A DNA stretch of 59,703 nt, taken from contig JASHQM010000048.1 of the NCBI GenBank assembly GCA_030039165.1, positions 1-59,703 of the forward strand, in the 5' to 3' direction. Source of the stretch: Candidatus Sulfotelmatobacter sp. Its GTDB lineage: Bacteria; Acidobacteriota; Terriglobia; Terriglobales; Acidobacteriaceae. The notes beneath the pieces are model-generated. The model was not told the origin of the DNA and did no database searches. It saw only the letters and a program-made list of their open reading frames with translations. Position numbers and translations under genes: made by a program. Positions 19,678-27,645 of this stretch are shown here, piece after piece. Position 1 is the stretch's first letter; every line of letters begins with the position of its first letter.

Positions 19678-20571
19678 ATGCGTCAAAATGTCCGAACCAT
19701 CCTCCTGATCCTAGTGTCCACAGTTTCCGTTGCGCTGTGGGGGCAAAGCCGAATCGACTGCAACGCCGTGGAGAGCCGGATATTGAAGCATGCAGTGCAT
19801 TACTGCGTGTATCTTCCGCCAAGCTATGATGGCGGGACTCGCGAGCAACCCGCCTTGACTTATCCCGTGCTTTATTTTCTGCATGGGCTCGGTGACAACG
19901 AGCGCACGCTATTCAACAGCGGCGGCTGGACCCTGATCGACGATCTTCGGCAGCAGCACAAGATTGGAGAATTTCTCATCGCCGCTCCCGAGGGCGGGCG
20001 GACTTTCTACATCAATTCCGCCGACGGCTCGGTGCGCTACAGCGATTTCTTCCTGCGGGAATTTATGCCGCTGATCGAGGCGAAATATCGCGTGGCGCGC
20101 GGCCGCAGCCATCGTGCGGTCAGTGGAATTTCGATGGGTGGTTATGGGGCGCTGCGGTTCGCATTCGCTTATCCCGATCTGTTCTCGGCTGTCAGCGCGC
20201 AGAGCGCGGCATTGATGACTGAATCTCCACAAGAACTCGATAAGGCGCTTCATTCGGGCAGTTCGCTCGGAAAGCTATTGGGGACGGTCTTCGGAGACCC
20301 GATCAATGTGCGGCATTGGAACGAGGACGATCCCTTCGTTCTCGCCCGAAAACATTCCGAAGCTCTGCATGGGCTCGCGATTTATTTCAACTGCGGGCAG
20401 GAAGATAATTACGGCTTCGAAAAAGGAGCGGCCGCGCTGCACAAGCAACTGGAAGAAGAAGGCGTGAAGCATGAGTATCGCCCTTATCCGGGCGATCACA
20501 GCCTTGCTTATTTTCTCTCGCATTTCGATGAGGTCATCGAGTTCCATTCCCGCGCATTCGGACTGAAATAG
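19678..20571 (+). CDS. Secreted esterase, esterase D / feruloyl esterase-like
   Basis: A 297-residue alpha/beta hydrolase has an N-terminal signal peptide ending near VALWGQS. The catalytic residues can be placed: Ser152 in GISMGGYGA, Asp243 in the EDNYGF segment, and His274 in GDHSLAYF. The oxyanion segment is FLHGLGDN. It belongs to the esterase D/S-formylglutathione hydrolase superfamily, whose secreted members cleave acetyl or feruloyl esters from polysaccharides. It starts 10 bases after the permease gene, so it may be co-transcribed, although its role there is unclear. Confidence 0.88.
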   Translation: MRQNVRTILLILVSTVSVALWGQSRIDCNAVESRILKHAVHYCVYLPPSYDGGTREQPALTYPVLYFLHGLGDNERTLFNSGGWTLIDDLRQQHKIGEFLIAAPEGGRTFYINSADGSVRYSDFFLREFMPLIEAKYRVARGRSHRAVSGISMGGYGALRFAFAYPDLFSAVSAQSAALMTESPQELDKALHSGSSLGKLLGTVFGDPINVRHWNEDDPFVLARKHSEALHGLAIYFNCGQEDNYGFEKGAAALHKQLEEEGVKHEYRPYPGDHSLAYFLSHFDEVIEFHSRAFGLK

Positions 20572-20630
20572 GTGGAATGGCGCTTTCCGGCGATGTTGTA
20601 AACTATGTCTAGTAAAGCCGTAGTAATTGC

Positions 20631-20720
20631 GGAGAGTTGGCCGAGTGGTTGATGGCACCGGTCTTGAAAACCGGCATACGGGAAACCGTATCGGGGGTTC
20701 GAATCCCTCACTCTCCGCCA
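20631..20720 (+). tRNA. tRNA-Ser (anticodon TGA)
   Basis: A full class II tRNA. The acceptor arms GGAGAGT and ACTCTCC pair over seven bases, followed by G73 and an encoded CCA. The anticodon loop CTTGAAA carries TGA. A long variable arm (CATACGGGAAACCGTATC) and the T-loop GTTCGAATC are present. Confidence 0.98.
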
Positions 20721-20734
20721 GAGAAAGAGCGAGG

Positions 20735-20767
20735 TCCCTCGACTCGCTGGGCTCGCTGTCGCAGGGT
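20735..20767. terminator. Stem-loop between convergent tRNA-Ser and receptor gene
   Basis: CCCT-CGAC (20736-20743) pairs with GTCG-C-AGGG (20758-20766), with one bulged base and a 14-base loop that itself contains the repeated CTCGCT. It fills the short gap between tRNA-Ser and the receptor's stop. It lacks a U-tract, so a REP-like element acting as a bidirectional block is as likely as a classical terminator. Confidence 0.4.
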
Positions 20768-23700
20768 TAGAACTCCAGCTCAGCGACGAGCTGCACGTTG
20801 CGTGGACTGCCGTTGCCGAAATACGGATTAAACGAATCTGGAGTGCTCGTCAACTGAAAGCCGGAACCGAAGGTCGTGGATGGGCTGGCAAAGTTTGGAT
20901 GGTTCCATATGTTGAAGAATTCAGCGCGCAGGCGCAACAGCCAATCACGCGAAATCTGCTGCGATTTGACAAATGACATATCAAAGTCATTCAGCCCCGG
21001 CCCGCTGAAGGCATTTCTCCCCAGGTTGCCGTAAGTGCCAGGCAGAGGCTGCGCGAAAGCCGCCGGATTCAGATATGGCCCCAGTGGATTGAAGGGCACA
21101 TGCGGATTACCGACCAAATTCGGGCGGTCCTTAAATTCGCCCGTCCCAGAATTATCGAATGGCAAAGTGATGTTGATCGGACCGCCAGTTTGCAAAGTGG
21201 TAATGCCATTCACTTGCCAGTTGGAGGCGAGCGCGTGCAGCCAGCCGGTCAGACCGGCGGGCGCTGGTATGCGCCAGGCGTAGGTGATTGTAAAACGATG
21301 ACGAAGGTCGAAGGTCGATGGGCCGTAGTCGCGGCGCAGGTTGCGGCTGTCTTCCGGCGGCCCTTGATAAAATCCGCCGGCGCCTGAGGCATCATCCAGC
21401 GATTTGGAAAATGTATAGCTGGCCCTAAATGTCACGTTGGCGGCCGAGCGTTGGGCAGAGACCTGGAGGCTGTTGTAGTTCGAATCCGCGATATCGGAAA
21501 GCGTGTTGATCACACGATACTGAGGAAAAGCAGAGTCAAACGGGCGGCGAGCCTGCTCGCTCACCGGGTCGGAACTACCGGGCGTCGGCTGATTGATATC
21601 AATCACTACCGGCAAATCAGTGCCGCGCGATCCGTAATACGCAATGCGCAATGACTGTTGCGCCCCTAGCCGTTGTTCGAATGCGAGATCAAAGTCCTGG
21701 TAGCGGGGATCAGGATAATCGGTGTTCACAGCAAAAACGTCGAAGGGCGGTTGCGGTCCTGCGCCAAAGATCGGGATACCCGGGCCAAATGGCACCGGCG
21801 CCGTTGGCGTAATCGTGAAGATTGCACTGGAACCGATAGGATTAAATATCGGACCTGCGAGAACCGAGTTCGAGTTATTGCTCTCGTCCATCCATGCGTC
21901 AAACGACTGGGCATCGAAATACATTCCCCATCCGCCGCTGATCGTGCGAGAGCCGCCTAACCCGAGCGAGAAGGCGGCGCGTGGCGCGAAATCGCTCAAG
22001 TTCGGCTGATATTCATGCTCGAGTCCGGGGGTGCCGACCAAAACCAGCCCCGCATCCGGAAGGAAGTTACTCATCTTCCCGTATTTCTCGGCAGGGACAG
22101 AGAATTGGTCGTGGCGCAATCCAAGGGTAATTTTGAGGGTCGGTCGAAGCTGCCAGCCGTCTTCGATGAATGCCGTCCAGCGATGCTGGCGCAAGTATCG
22201 TTGGGAGTCGCCACGCGCAATGGTAGTTAGGCCGGGAACGGGCAGGCCGGCAAGCAGATCCGCCAGGCTGGCAATCCCAAAGTCGTCCGTGAGTTGGTCG
22301 CCAAGCTGGGAGCCATCGAAAACCAACCGTCCGCGCATGCCGGTGTCCGTGAAGGCGTTTTCCTGAAGCAGTGTTATGCCGCCGCCGAACTTCAATTGGT
22401 GCGCGCCGCGAGTCCAAGCCATAAGATCCGAGAAATCGTACACATCACTGGCGCGGCCGCGCGGCAGCGAGGAAGGAGCGCCGAGATTTTCGTATTCGCC
22501 GGGCGCGATATCGATTTCGGGCAGACCGGAGTCGCGGGCTGAAGTAACTCCGGTGTTCAAGCCGATTGTTGTGACGTTGAAGCCCATGTCTCCGGGAAAC
22601 GTTGTTTCGTGGTAACGCGAATAACCGATGCGGGCAGAATTAAGCAATCGCGATGACAGCGCCCGTTGCCACTGGATTGCAAACAACTCTACGATATCGT
22701 GAGATTGCGAAGCGTAAGCCGGCAGCCGTGAGCCTCCGCCCAAGCCGAACGATCCCTGAGGGAAACTCTGGCGGTTTTCGCCGAAAGCGTACGTGGCCGC
22801 GATAATGTTCTGACCTCTCTCACCATGATCCGTCTTCAGCGTCACAGTGTTGCCGTCGTTACGTCCGATGTCGGAAAAACTGAGGGGTCCCTGGCCGAGC
22901 GAGGCGGGGTACAGCGCAAGAATCGGCGCGGCCAGCGCGTTCACCGGACGGCCAGACCCCTCAACGAGCGACGTTGCTGTGGCAATTTCCGCCGACGTGG
23001 GAAAGCGAGACGCGAAGGTAACGCCGACTCGCTCGTGTTGTCCTTCATAGGAACTGAAGAAATGGCTGCGATACGGCAGCGGTCCACCCAAGGTGAATCC
23101 GAACTGGTTGTTCCGAAATTCTGGCCGCGGACGCCCAAAGGCGTTGTTGTAGAAGTTGTTGGCGACCAGCTTGTCGTTATCGAAATATTCAAACAGCGAC
23201 CCGTGCAGGTGCGGCCCGCCGCTTTTGATCGTGGTCAGCACCGCCGCTCCTGAGGGGCCATACTCGGCGCCAGTATTGGTTTGCACGTCGATTTCCCGGA
23301 TGGCGTCGAGCGGCAGCAGGACCGCTGGAGCGCCGAAGGCCCCGCCCTGCCCGATGGCTTCTGCGGCGCGGAAGGGGTCGAGGTTATTCGTGCCGCTGAC
23401 GATATAAGTGTTGAACTGCTGGCGGCTGCCATTGATGGGGAAGGATCCGAACGTGCCCCCGGTCGCGCCGGCACCTGGGACGAGCGTCTCGAGAGTGCCG
23501 GATGCCTGCCCGCGTACCGGCAGGGTGCGCACCTGCTCTCGCACACCCGCGGTATTTGACTCGGTGACCGCGTTTGGCAGCGCTCGCCGCGAGTCCAGCG
23601 TGATCTGCAGTTGTTTGGTTTCCGCTGCCTGCAGGGAAATGCCCGCAGCATCGATGCTGACATACCCAGTGTGGGTAACCCGCAGGCGATAATCGCTCGC

Positions 23701-24036
23701 AGGTGCAAGGTGAGCAAGTTCGAACTGACCGAGCTGATCGCTGATTGCGGTTGCCTTCACTTCGGTCTGAGCTCCGGCATAGAGCATCAGCTGAGCGCCA
23801 TCGACTGCATTGCCACGCGAATCTGAGACTCTGCCGCGCAGAGTGCCGGTAGCTGCCTGGCCAATTGCCTGAACGGCAACGAATGTGACGAGAAGAGGCG
23901 CGATCGCGCGATATCGCAACGCGAGCCGGAGGCACCACATCAGGAAGGATGACTGTATCAACTTAAGCAGCGTAGCACTCACGCGCTTGTTGATGTCGTT
24001 TCTTATCTGAGTCTCGCGATGGTTGTAGCTCGCCAC
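20767..24036 (-). CDS. TonB-dependent receptor, Oar-like with carboxypeptidase-regulatory domain
   Basis: A 1089-residue outer-membrane protein. After a signal segment (hydrophobic stretch about residues 42-60) comes a carboxypeptidase-regulatory-like beta-sandwich (TLRGRVSDSRGNAVDGAQL ... LRVTHTGYVSI). Next is a plug-like region (ETLVPGAGATGG, 'GSRQQFNTYIVSGTNNLDPF'), then a long beta-barrel ending in the aromatic residue Phe (VAELEF). This architecture is the Oar/CarboxypepD_reg-TonB family expanded in Acidobacteriota. The start is a GTG at 24036 without a clear ribosome site. The ATG at 23940 would give a shorter signal peptide and is plausible. The substrate is unknown; large size and lack of iron genes nearby favour glycans or peptides over siderophores. 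Confidence 0.9.
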   Translation of the reverse strand: MASYNHRETQIRNDINKRVSATLLKLIQSSFLMWCLRLALRYRAIAPLLVTFVAVQAIGQAATGTLRGRVSDSRGNAVDGAQLMLYAGAQTEVKATAISDQLGQFELAHLAPASDYRLRVTHTGYVSIDAAGISLQAAETKQLQITLDSRRALPNAVTESNTAGVREQVRTLPVRGQASGTLETLVPGAGATGGTFGSFPINGSRQQFNTYIVSGTNNLDPFRAAEAIGQGGAFGAPAVLLPLDAIREIDVQTNTGAEYGPSGAAVLTTIKSGGPHLHGSLFEYFDNDKLVANNFYNNAFGRPRPEFRNNQFGFTLGGPLPYRSHFFSSYEGQHERVGVTFASRFPTSAEIATATSLVEGSGRPVNALAAPILALYPASLGQGPLSFSDIGRNDGNTVTLKTDHGERGQNIIAATYAFGENRQSFPQGSFGLGGGSRLPAYASQSHDIVELFAIQWQRALSSRLLNSARIGYSRYHETTFPGDMGFNVTTIGLNTGVTSARDSGLPEIDIAPGEYENLGAPSSLPRGRASDVYDFSDLMAWTRGAHQLKFGGGITLLQENAFTDTGMRGRLVFDGSQLGDQLTDDFGIASLADLLAGLPVPGLTTIARGDSQRYLRQHRWTAFIEDGWQLRPTLKITLGLRHDQFSVPAEKYGKMSNFLPDAGLVLVGTPGLEHEYQPNLSDFAPRAAFSLGLGGSRTISGGWGMYFDAQSFDAWMDESNNSNSVLAGPIFNPIGSSAIFTITPTAPVPFGPGIPIFGAGPQPPFDVFAVNTDYPDPRYQDFDLAFEQRLGAQQSLRIAYYGSRGTDLPVVIDINQPTPGSSDPVSEQARRPFDSAFPQYRVINTLSDIADSNYNSLQVSAQRSAANVTFRASYTFSKSLDDASGAGGFYQGPPEDSRNLRRDYGPSTFDLRHRFTITYAWRIPAPAGLTGWLHALASNWQVNGITTLQTGGPINITLPFDNSGTGEFKDRPNLVGNPHVPFNPLGPYLNPAAFAQPLPGTYGNLGRNAFSGPGLNDFDMSFVKSQQISRDWLLRLRAEFFNIWNHPNFASPSTTFGSGFQLTSTPDSFNPYFGNGSPRNVQLVAELEF

Positions 24037-24300
24037 CTGAATCCGGTGTCATCCTTGTCTAAGGGCGTCCAATCGAAAGAAAGCATTTACGGAAGCTCAC
24101 ACGCAGTCACATTAGCGACCAAAGCATATGACGCGGGTCGCTTACTATGCTTGCTGTGAAGGACGAGATTTGAGTGGCGGTTCTTCATGATCCAGACGAA
24201 AGGAACCGCTACGAGCAACGGCAGCGCCATATGCGAAACCCAACCAGATAGCGGAATGCCGAAGGCTTTTGGAGCAAGCAAGTCAGGATAAATCAGAGCC

Positions 24301-24341
24301 AGTAAAGTTTACTTGACATTATGAAAAAGACACTTTACATT
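24301..24341 (+). promoter_or_regulatory. Near-leaderless promoter with overlapping palindromic operator
   Basis: A -35 box TTGACA (24313-24318), 17-base spacer and -10 box TACATT (24336-24341) lie immediately before the ATG at 24350, so transcription should start within a base or two of the start codon. The palindrome AGTAAA-G-TTTACT (24301-24313) abuts and overlaps the -35. A third half-site, CTTTACA, overlaps the -10. The XRE-type regulator encoded at the end of the operon (25245) is the natural candidate to bind here. The preceding 24037-24300 shows no gene I can support. Confidence 0.65.
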
Positions 24342-24349
24342 CTTGACTC

Positions 24350-24736
24350 ATGCATTTCCCTGGCGTCGCTCGACGATTCACTCGCTCCATTTTCCTGTGG
24401 GGTGCTGCCGCGTTTTTAGCCGAGGCAGTCTATCAGCAACTCAACCGATATCAGCCTCATCGTTCCGGGCTGTGGTTTTTCGGTCTCCTGCCGCTTCCCT
24501 TAATGTTGGGCTTTATCGTCTCTCTGGTTCGCACAATCTGGAAGATGGACGAGTTGCAGAAGCGCATCAGCATCGAATCCGCTTTCATCGCCTTCGCAGC
24601 GGCTCTGGCAATCAGCCTGGCATTCGCAGGCCTGGATCGGATGGGCTGGTACAAGGCTGCGTGGGATGACGTTATTGACTTCATGCTCTTTACCTGGGCC
24701 TGCGCCTACATCTTTTACTCGGTCAAATACCGATGA
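24350..24736 (+). CDS. Small multi-pass membrane protein of unknown function
   Basis: A 128-residue protein with about four hydrophobic helices and a conserved-looking cytoplasmic stretch, TIWKMDELQKRISIESAF, between the second and third. I do not recognise a named family. Proteins of this shape with a 'MDELQ(K/R)RI' loop next to a small XRE regulator are seen in several bacterial groups, from memory and without a search. It is the first gene of a three-gene operon. Its stop TGA overlaps the next ATG (ATGA at 24733). Its start codon lies about eight bases after the -10 box, so it lacks a normal ribosome-binding leader. Confidence 0.75.
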   Translation: MHFPGVARRFTRSIFLWGAAAFLAEAVYQQLNRYQPHRSGLWFFGLLPLPLMLGFIVSLVRTIWKMDELQKRISIESAFIAFAAALAISLAFAGLDRMGWYKAAWDDVIDFMLFTWACAYIFYSVKYR

Positions 24737-25248
24737 GCACTTTGGCCAATCCGCAATTTGCGGTGGGAAAGCAATCCTGCACCATGTCGAGCCTTTATCG
24801 TCCTTTACTAGCGTACGGCGCAGGCGCTGCTTTGTTGCTCTATGCGGGGAAAGCTATTGCCGCTGTAACCTGGCTGGCCGCGGCGCCGTTGATCAAAGTG
24901 GCATATGTGCGGCTGATATTTCCGCGCATTTCGCAGCGGATCGGATACGCAAGCCTCGCAGACAGGCTCCCCGCTGGAGTGAGCCACGCTGCTCTCGAAC
25001 TGAACTACTACAGTTTTGTCGGTTGCCCTTTTTGCCCGATCATGGAGCAGCGCCTTGACAGTTTGCAGCGGCAAATGGGCTTCCATCTGAACCGCATAGA
25101 CGTCACGCTCAAGCCACAAATCCTGACGAGGAAAGGCATTCGCTCCGTGCCGGTCATTGAGATTGGCGAAAAACGGCTGATCGGCCACGCCACTACTGAA
25201 CAATTGGCCGAGTTCATCGCCACGGCAAGTGCGCAACCCAATCGATGA
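24733..25248 (+). CDS. Membrane-anchored thioredoxin/glutaredoxin-like protein
   Basis: A 171-residue protein. A hydrophobic helix (about residues 24-50) is followed by a short linker and a compact glutaredoxin-type domain with the redox motif Cys98-Pro-Phe-Cys101 (VGCPFCPIMEQRL). The cis-proline is at Pro140 (SVPVIEIG). CPFC is unusual compared with CGPC of thioredoxin and CPYC of glutaredoxin. Which side of the membrane the domain faces is not certain. It is coupled at both ends by ATGA overlaps to the membrane protein upstream and the regulator downstream, so the three products are likely to act as one unit. Confidence 0.82.
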   Translation: MSTLANPQFAVGKQSCTMSSLYRPLLAYGAGAALLLYAGKAIAAVTWLAAAPLIKVAYVRLIFPRISQRIGYASLADRLPAGVSHAALELNYYSFVGCPFCPIMEQRLDSLQRQMGFHLNRIDVTLKPQILTRKGIRSVPVIEIGEKRLIGHATTEQLAEFIATASAQPNR

Positions 25249-25445
25249 CGAATCGTCTTCGAGTTCTTCGCGCCGAGCGGCAGTGGTCGCAGGCCGAGCT
25301 TGCCGAGCGGTTGGGGGTTTCCCGGCAAACCGTCAATGCCATCGAAACAGGCAAATATGATCCTAGTTTGCCCCTGGCGTTTCGGATTGCGAAGGTTTTT
25401 CAACAGCGAATTGAGGAAATATTCCAACCGCATTCGGAGAGTTAA
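25245..25445 (+). CDS. Small XRE-family transcriptional regulator
   Basis: A 66-residue protein made almost wholly of one helix-turn-helix: LRVLRAERQWSQAELAERLG then SRQTVNAIETGKYDPS, with SLPLAFRIAKVFQ after it. This is the compact YozG-like XRE type. It ends the operon with an ATGA overlap and is likely an autorepressor acting at the AGTAAAGTTTACT site upstream. No ligand domain is present, so any signal would act by protein contact, redox change or turnover; there is no cysteine in it. Confidence 0.92.
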   Translation: MTNRLRVLRAERQWSQAELAERLGVSRQTVNAIETGKYDPSLPLAFRIAKVFQQRIEEIFQPHSES

Positions 25446-25586
25446 GAGGTTGGCAGCGCGCGCCGTCAGGATTTTCTTTTTTGCAAGTGATGGGCCGTCG
25501 GCCCGGTTTCCCGGAATGGGCAGCCAAGTTCAAAGTGGCTTGAATTGATATTGCTCGCCGCGAGTCAGGACCATAACCTGAATGCC

Positions 25587-25659
25587 GGGCCTGTGGTGTG
25601 ATTGGTAGCATCTCTGCCTGTCACGCATGAAGGTGCGGGTTCGAATCCCGTCGGGTCCA
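25587..25659 (+). tRNA. tRNA-Asp-like sequence (anticodon GTC), probably degenerate
   Basis: The sequence folds as a tRNA. The acceptor GGGCCTG/CGGGTCC has two G-T pairs, the D stem is GTGT/GCAT, the anticodon loop CTGTCAC carries GTC, and the T arm is GCGGG TTCGAAT CCCGT. Several features are wrong for a working tRNA-Asp: A73 instead of the identity base G73, no encoded CCA, G instead of A at position 14, a C-T mismatch in the anticodon stem, and a G-T pair closing it. Flanking ATGCC (25582-25586) and GGCAT (25661-25665) extend the acceptor stem. It is either a pseudogene or a tRNA-like RNA with another role. Confidence 0.6.
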
Positions 25660-25758
25660 CGGCATGCCCTGGTTGGTAGGGAAGCTGACGGGGAGTCTCT
25701 GACAGGCCGGCTCCTCAGGTAATCTTGACTTCCGATGGATGCGTTTTGATAATGATCT

Positions 25759-25776
25759 TGACAGGCAGAGATGCTA
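25759..25776 (-). repeat. Inverted 18-base copy of the tRNA-Asp-like anticodon region
   Basis: These 18 bases are the exact reverse complement of 25606-25623, which spans the end of the D loop through the anticodon loop of the tRNA-like sequence. In one transcript the two segments could form an 18-bp helix that hides the anticodon arm. The terminator stem begins two bases later. Confidence 0.75.
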
Positions 25777-25777
25777 G

Positions 25778-25814
25778 CCCCGAGCGGAGGATGCGCTCGG
25801 GGTTTTGCTTTTTC
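25778..25814 (+). terminator. Rho-independent terminator
   Basis: CCCCGAGCG (25778-25786) and CGCTCGGGG (25794-25802) form a perfect 9-bp stem with a seven-base loop, followed by TTTTGCTTTTT. It ends plus-strand transcription from the tRNA-like region before the convergent glnS gene. Confidence 0.85.
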
Positions 25815-25860
25815 ATACCGCCGAAGCATTCTCCGCCTGGCTCGCTCTCTCCATGAGAGC

Positions 25861-27588
25861 TCAGCCCTTGTGCTTCCTCTCCACCTTCGCCCACGTATCC
25901 TTCAGCGCGACGGTGCGATTGAATACTGGCTTGCCCGGTTTCGAATCGGGATCGACACAGAAATATCCCAGGCGTTCGAACTGATACCGGTTCGCGACCG
26001 CAGCCGAAGCCAGCGATGGTTCCAACTTCGCATCCGCAATTACTTCCAGCGAATTCGGATTCAGGTTAGCGGTGAAATCCTGGCCGGGAGCTACGTCGTC
26101 GGGATTTTCTTTGCTGAACAAAGTCTCGTAATTTCGCACCACGGCATCGACCGCGTGGGCTGCTGAGACCCAATGAATCGTCGACTTCACCTTGCGTCCA
26201 TCGGGCGAGTTGCCGCCGCGTGTTGCCGGATCGTAGGTGCAATGCACTTCGATTAGTTCGCCTTTTTCGTTCTTCACCAGGCTTTTCGCCGTGATGAAAT
26301 ATCCATAGCGAAGCCGCACTTCGCGTCCCGGCGACAAGCGAAAATATCCCTTCGGCGGATCTTCGCGAAAATCGTCCTGCTCGATGTAAAGAACGCGCGA
26401 GAATGGCACCTTGCGTGTGCCCGCGCTTGCATCCTCCGGATTATTCACGGCGTCCATCTCTTCAACCTGATTCTCCGGATAGTTGTCGATAATGATTTTC
26501 AGCGGCTTCAGCACGGCCATTACGCGCAAAGCGCGCTTGTTCAAATCTTCGCGGACAAAGTGTTCCAGCATCGCCAGCTCAACAATTCCATTGGTGCGCG
26601 ACACTCCGGCTGCCGTCACAAAATTGCGAATCGCCTCCGGCGTATATCCGCGCCGGCGCATGCCGCTCAGCGTCGGCATGCGCGGATCATGCCAGCCCGT
26701 CACGCGTCCTTCCTCCACAAGCCGGCGCAGCTTGCGCTTGCTCATCATCGTGTAGGTCAGGCTGAGCCGGTCGAACTCGATCTGCCGGGAGGGAAAAATC
26801 CCAAGCTGCGCGATGAACCAGTTGTAAAGCGGCTGATGGTCGGCGAATTCGAGCGAGCACATGGAGTGCGTGACTTTCTCGAGCGAATCCGATTGCCCGT
26901 GGGCGAAATCGTACATGGGATAAATCGGCCACTTGTCGCCGGTGCGGTGATGCCGGGCGTGCAGAATGCGGTACATCACTGGATCACGCATGTTCAGGTT
27001 CGGCGAAGACATGTCGATCTTCGCGCGTAGAACCCGCGAGCCATCGGGAAATTCGCCAGCCCGCATGCGTTCAAATAAATTCAAGTTTTCTTCCACTGAG
27101 CGGTTGCGGTAGGGACTATCCTTTCCCGGTTCGGTTAGCGTGCCGCGATTCTTGCGAATCTCCTCAGCGGAGGAATCATCTACATACGCGTTTCCATCTT
27201 TGATTAACTTGATCGCCCACTCGTAGAGCTGACCGAAATAATCCGACGCGTAGTAAAGGCCATCCCAACGGAACCCCAGCCAGTTCACATCGTTCTTGAT
27301 CGACTCGACGTATTCGATGTCTTCTTTCTCGGGGTTGGTGTCGTCGAAACGCAAGTTCGTATGGCCGCCAAACTCGTCGGCAAGGCCGAAGTCGAGGCAA
27401 ATCGCTTTCGCATGGCCAATATGCAGATAACCATTCGGCTCGGGAGGAAAGCGGGTTTGCACGCGGCCACCGTGCTTACCCGACTTGACATCTTCGGCGA
27501 TGATGTCGCGAAGAAAATTTGAGGGAGCGGCGGGAGGTGAGCTAGCCACAGCTTTTTCTTCTGCACTGGATGAATTCAGTGGATTCAT
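25861..27588 (-). CDS. glnS: Glutaminyl-tRNA synthetase
   Basis: A 575-residue class I synthetase of the GlnRS type that attaches glutamine to tRNA-Gln. The HIGH motif is in [14 protein letters not shown] near residue 56. The KMSKS motif is replaced by the normal GlnRS variant MSKRKL near residue 285. The anticodon-binding beta-barrels follow, with the '[18 protein letters not shown]' segment. An N-terminal extension of about 25 residues is rich in Ser, Ala and Pro. gltX lies 57 bases upstream on the same strand. Having GlnRS, the organism need not depend on the amidotransferase route for Gln-tRNA. Confidence 0.96.
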   Translation of the reverse strand: MNPLNSSSAEEKAVASSPPAAPSNFLRDIIAEDVKSGKHGGRVQTRFPPEPNGYLHIGHAKAICLDFGLADEFGGHTNLRFDDTNPEKEDIEYVESIKNDVNWLGFRWDGLYYASDYFGQLYEWAIKLIKDGNAYVDDSSAEEIRKNRGTLTEPGKDSPYRNRSVEENLNLFERMRAGEFPDGSRVLRAKIDMSSPNLNMRDPVMYRILHARHHRTGDKWPIYPMYDFAHGQSDSLEKVTHSMCSLEFADHQPLYNWFIAQLGIFPSRQIEFDRLSLTYTMMSKRKLRRLVEEGRVTGWHDPRMPTLSGMRRRGYTPEAIRNFVTAAGVSRTNGIVELAMLEHFVREDLNKRALRVMAVLKPLKIIIDNYPENQVEEMDAVNNPEDASAGTRKVPFSRVLYIEQDDFREDPPKGYFRLSPGREVRLRYGYFITAKSLVKNEKGELIEVHCTYDPATRGGNSPDGRKVKSTIHWVSAAHAVDAVVRNYETLFSKENPDDVAPGQDFTANLNPNSLEVIADAKLEPSLASAAVANRYQFERLGYFCVDPDSKPGKPVFNRTVALKDTWAKVERKHKG

Positions 27589-27645
27589 GCACCTTTGATC
27601 TTAACGCACCGAACTGGCAACGGTTCGAGGTTTACTTGGGCGCGC

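Noticed and set aside
22067..23938. Several open frames of 80-180 codons within the receptor gene
   Set aside because: Shadows of a GC-rich coding frame; the receptor frame has full domain structure.
24087..24281. Minus-strand 64-codon open frame upstream of the receptor gene
   Set aside because: One short hydrophobic run but no ribosome site; it lies in the leader between divergent genes and cannot be supported.
25492..25504. Hairpin GGGCC-GTC-GGCCC after the XRE gene as a terminator
   Set aside because: The T-rich stretch lies before, not after, the stem on the plus strand, so it does not fit a rho-independent terminator.
25587..25814. Integration (att) site of a mobile element at the tRNA-Asp-like gene
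   Set aside because: The repeated segment is inverted rather than direct, and no integrase or mobile gene lies in the window.
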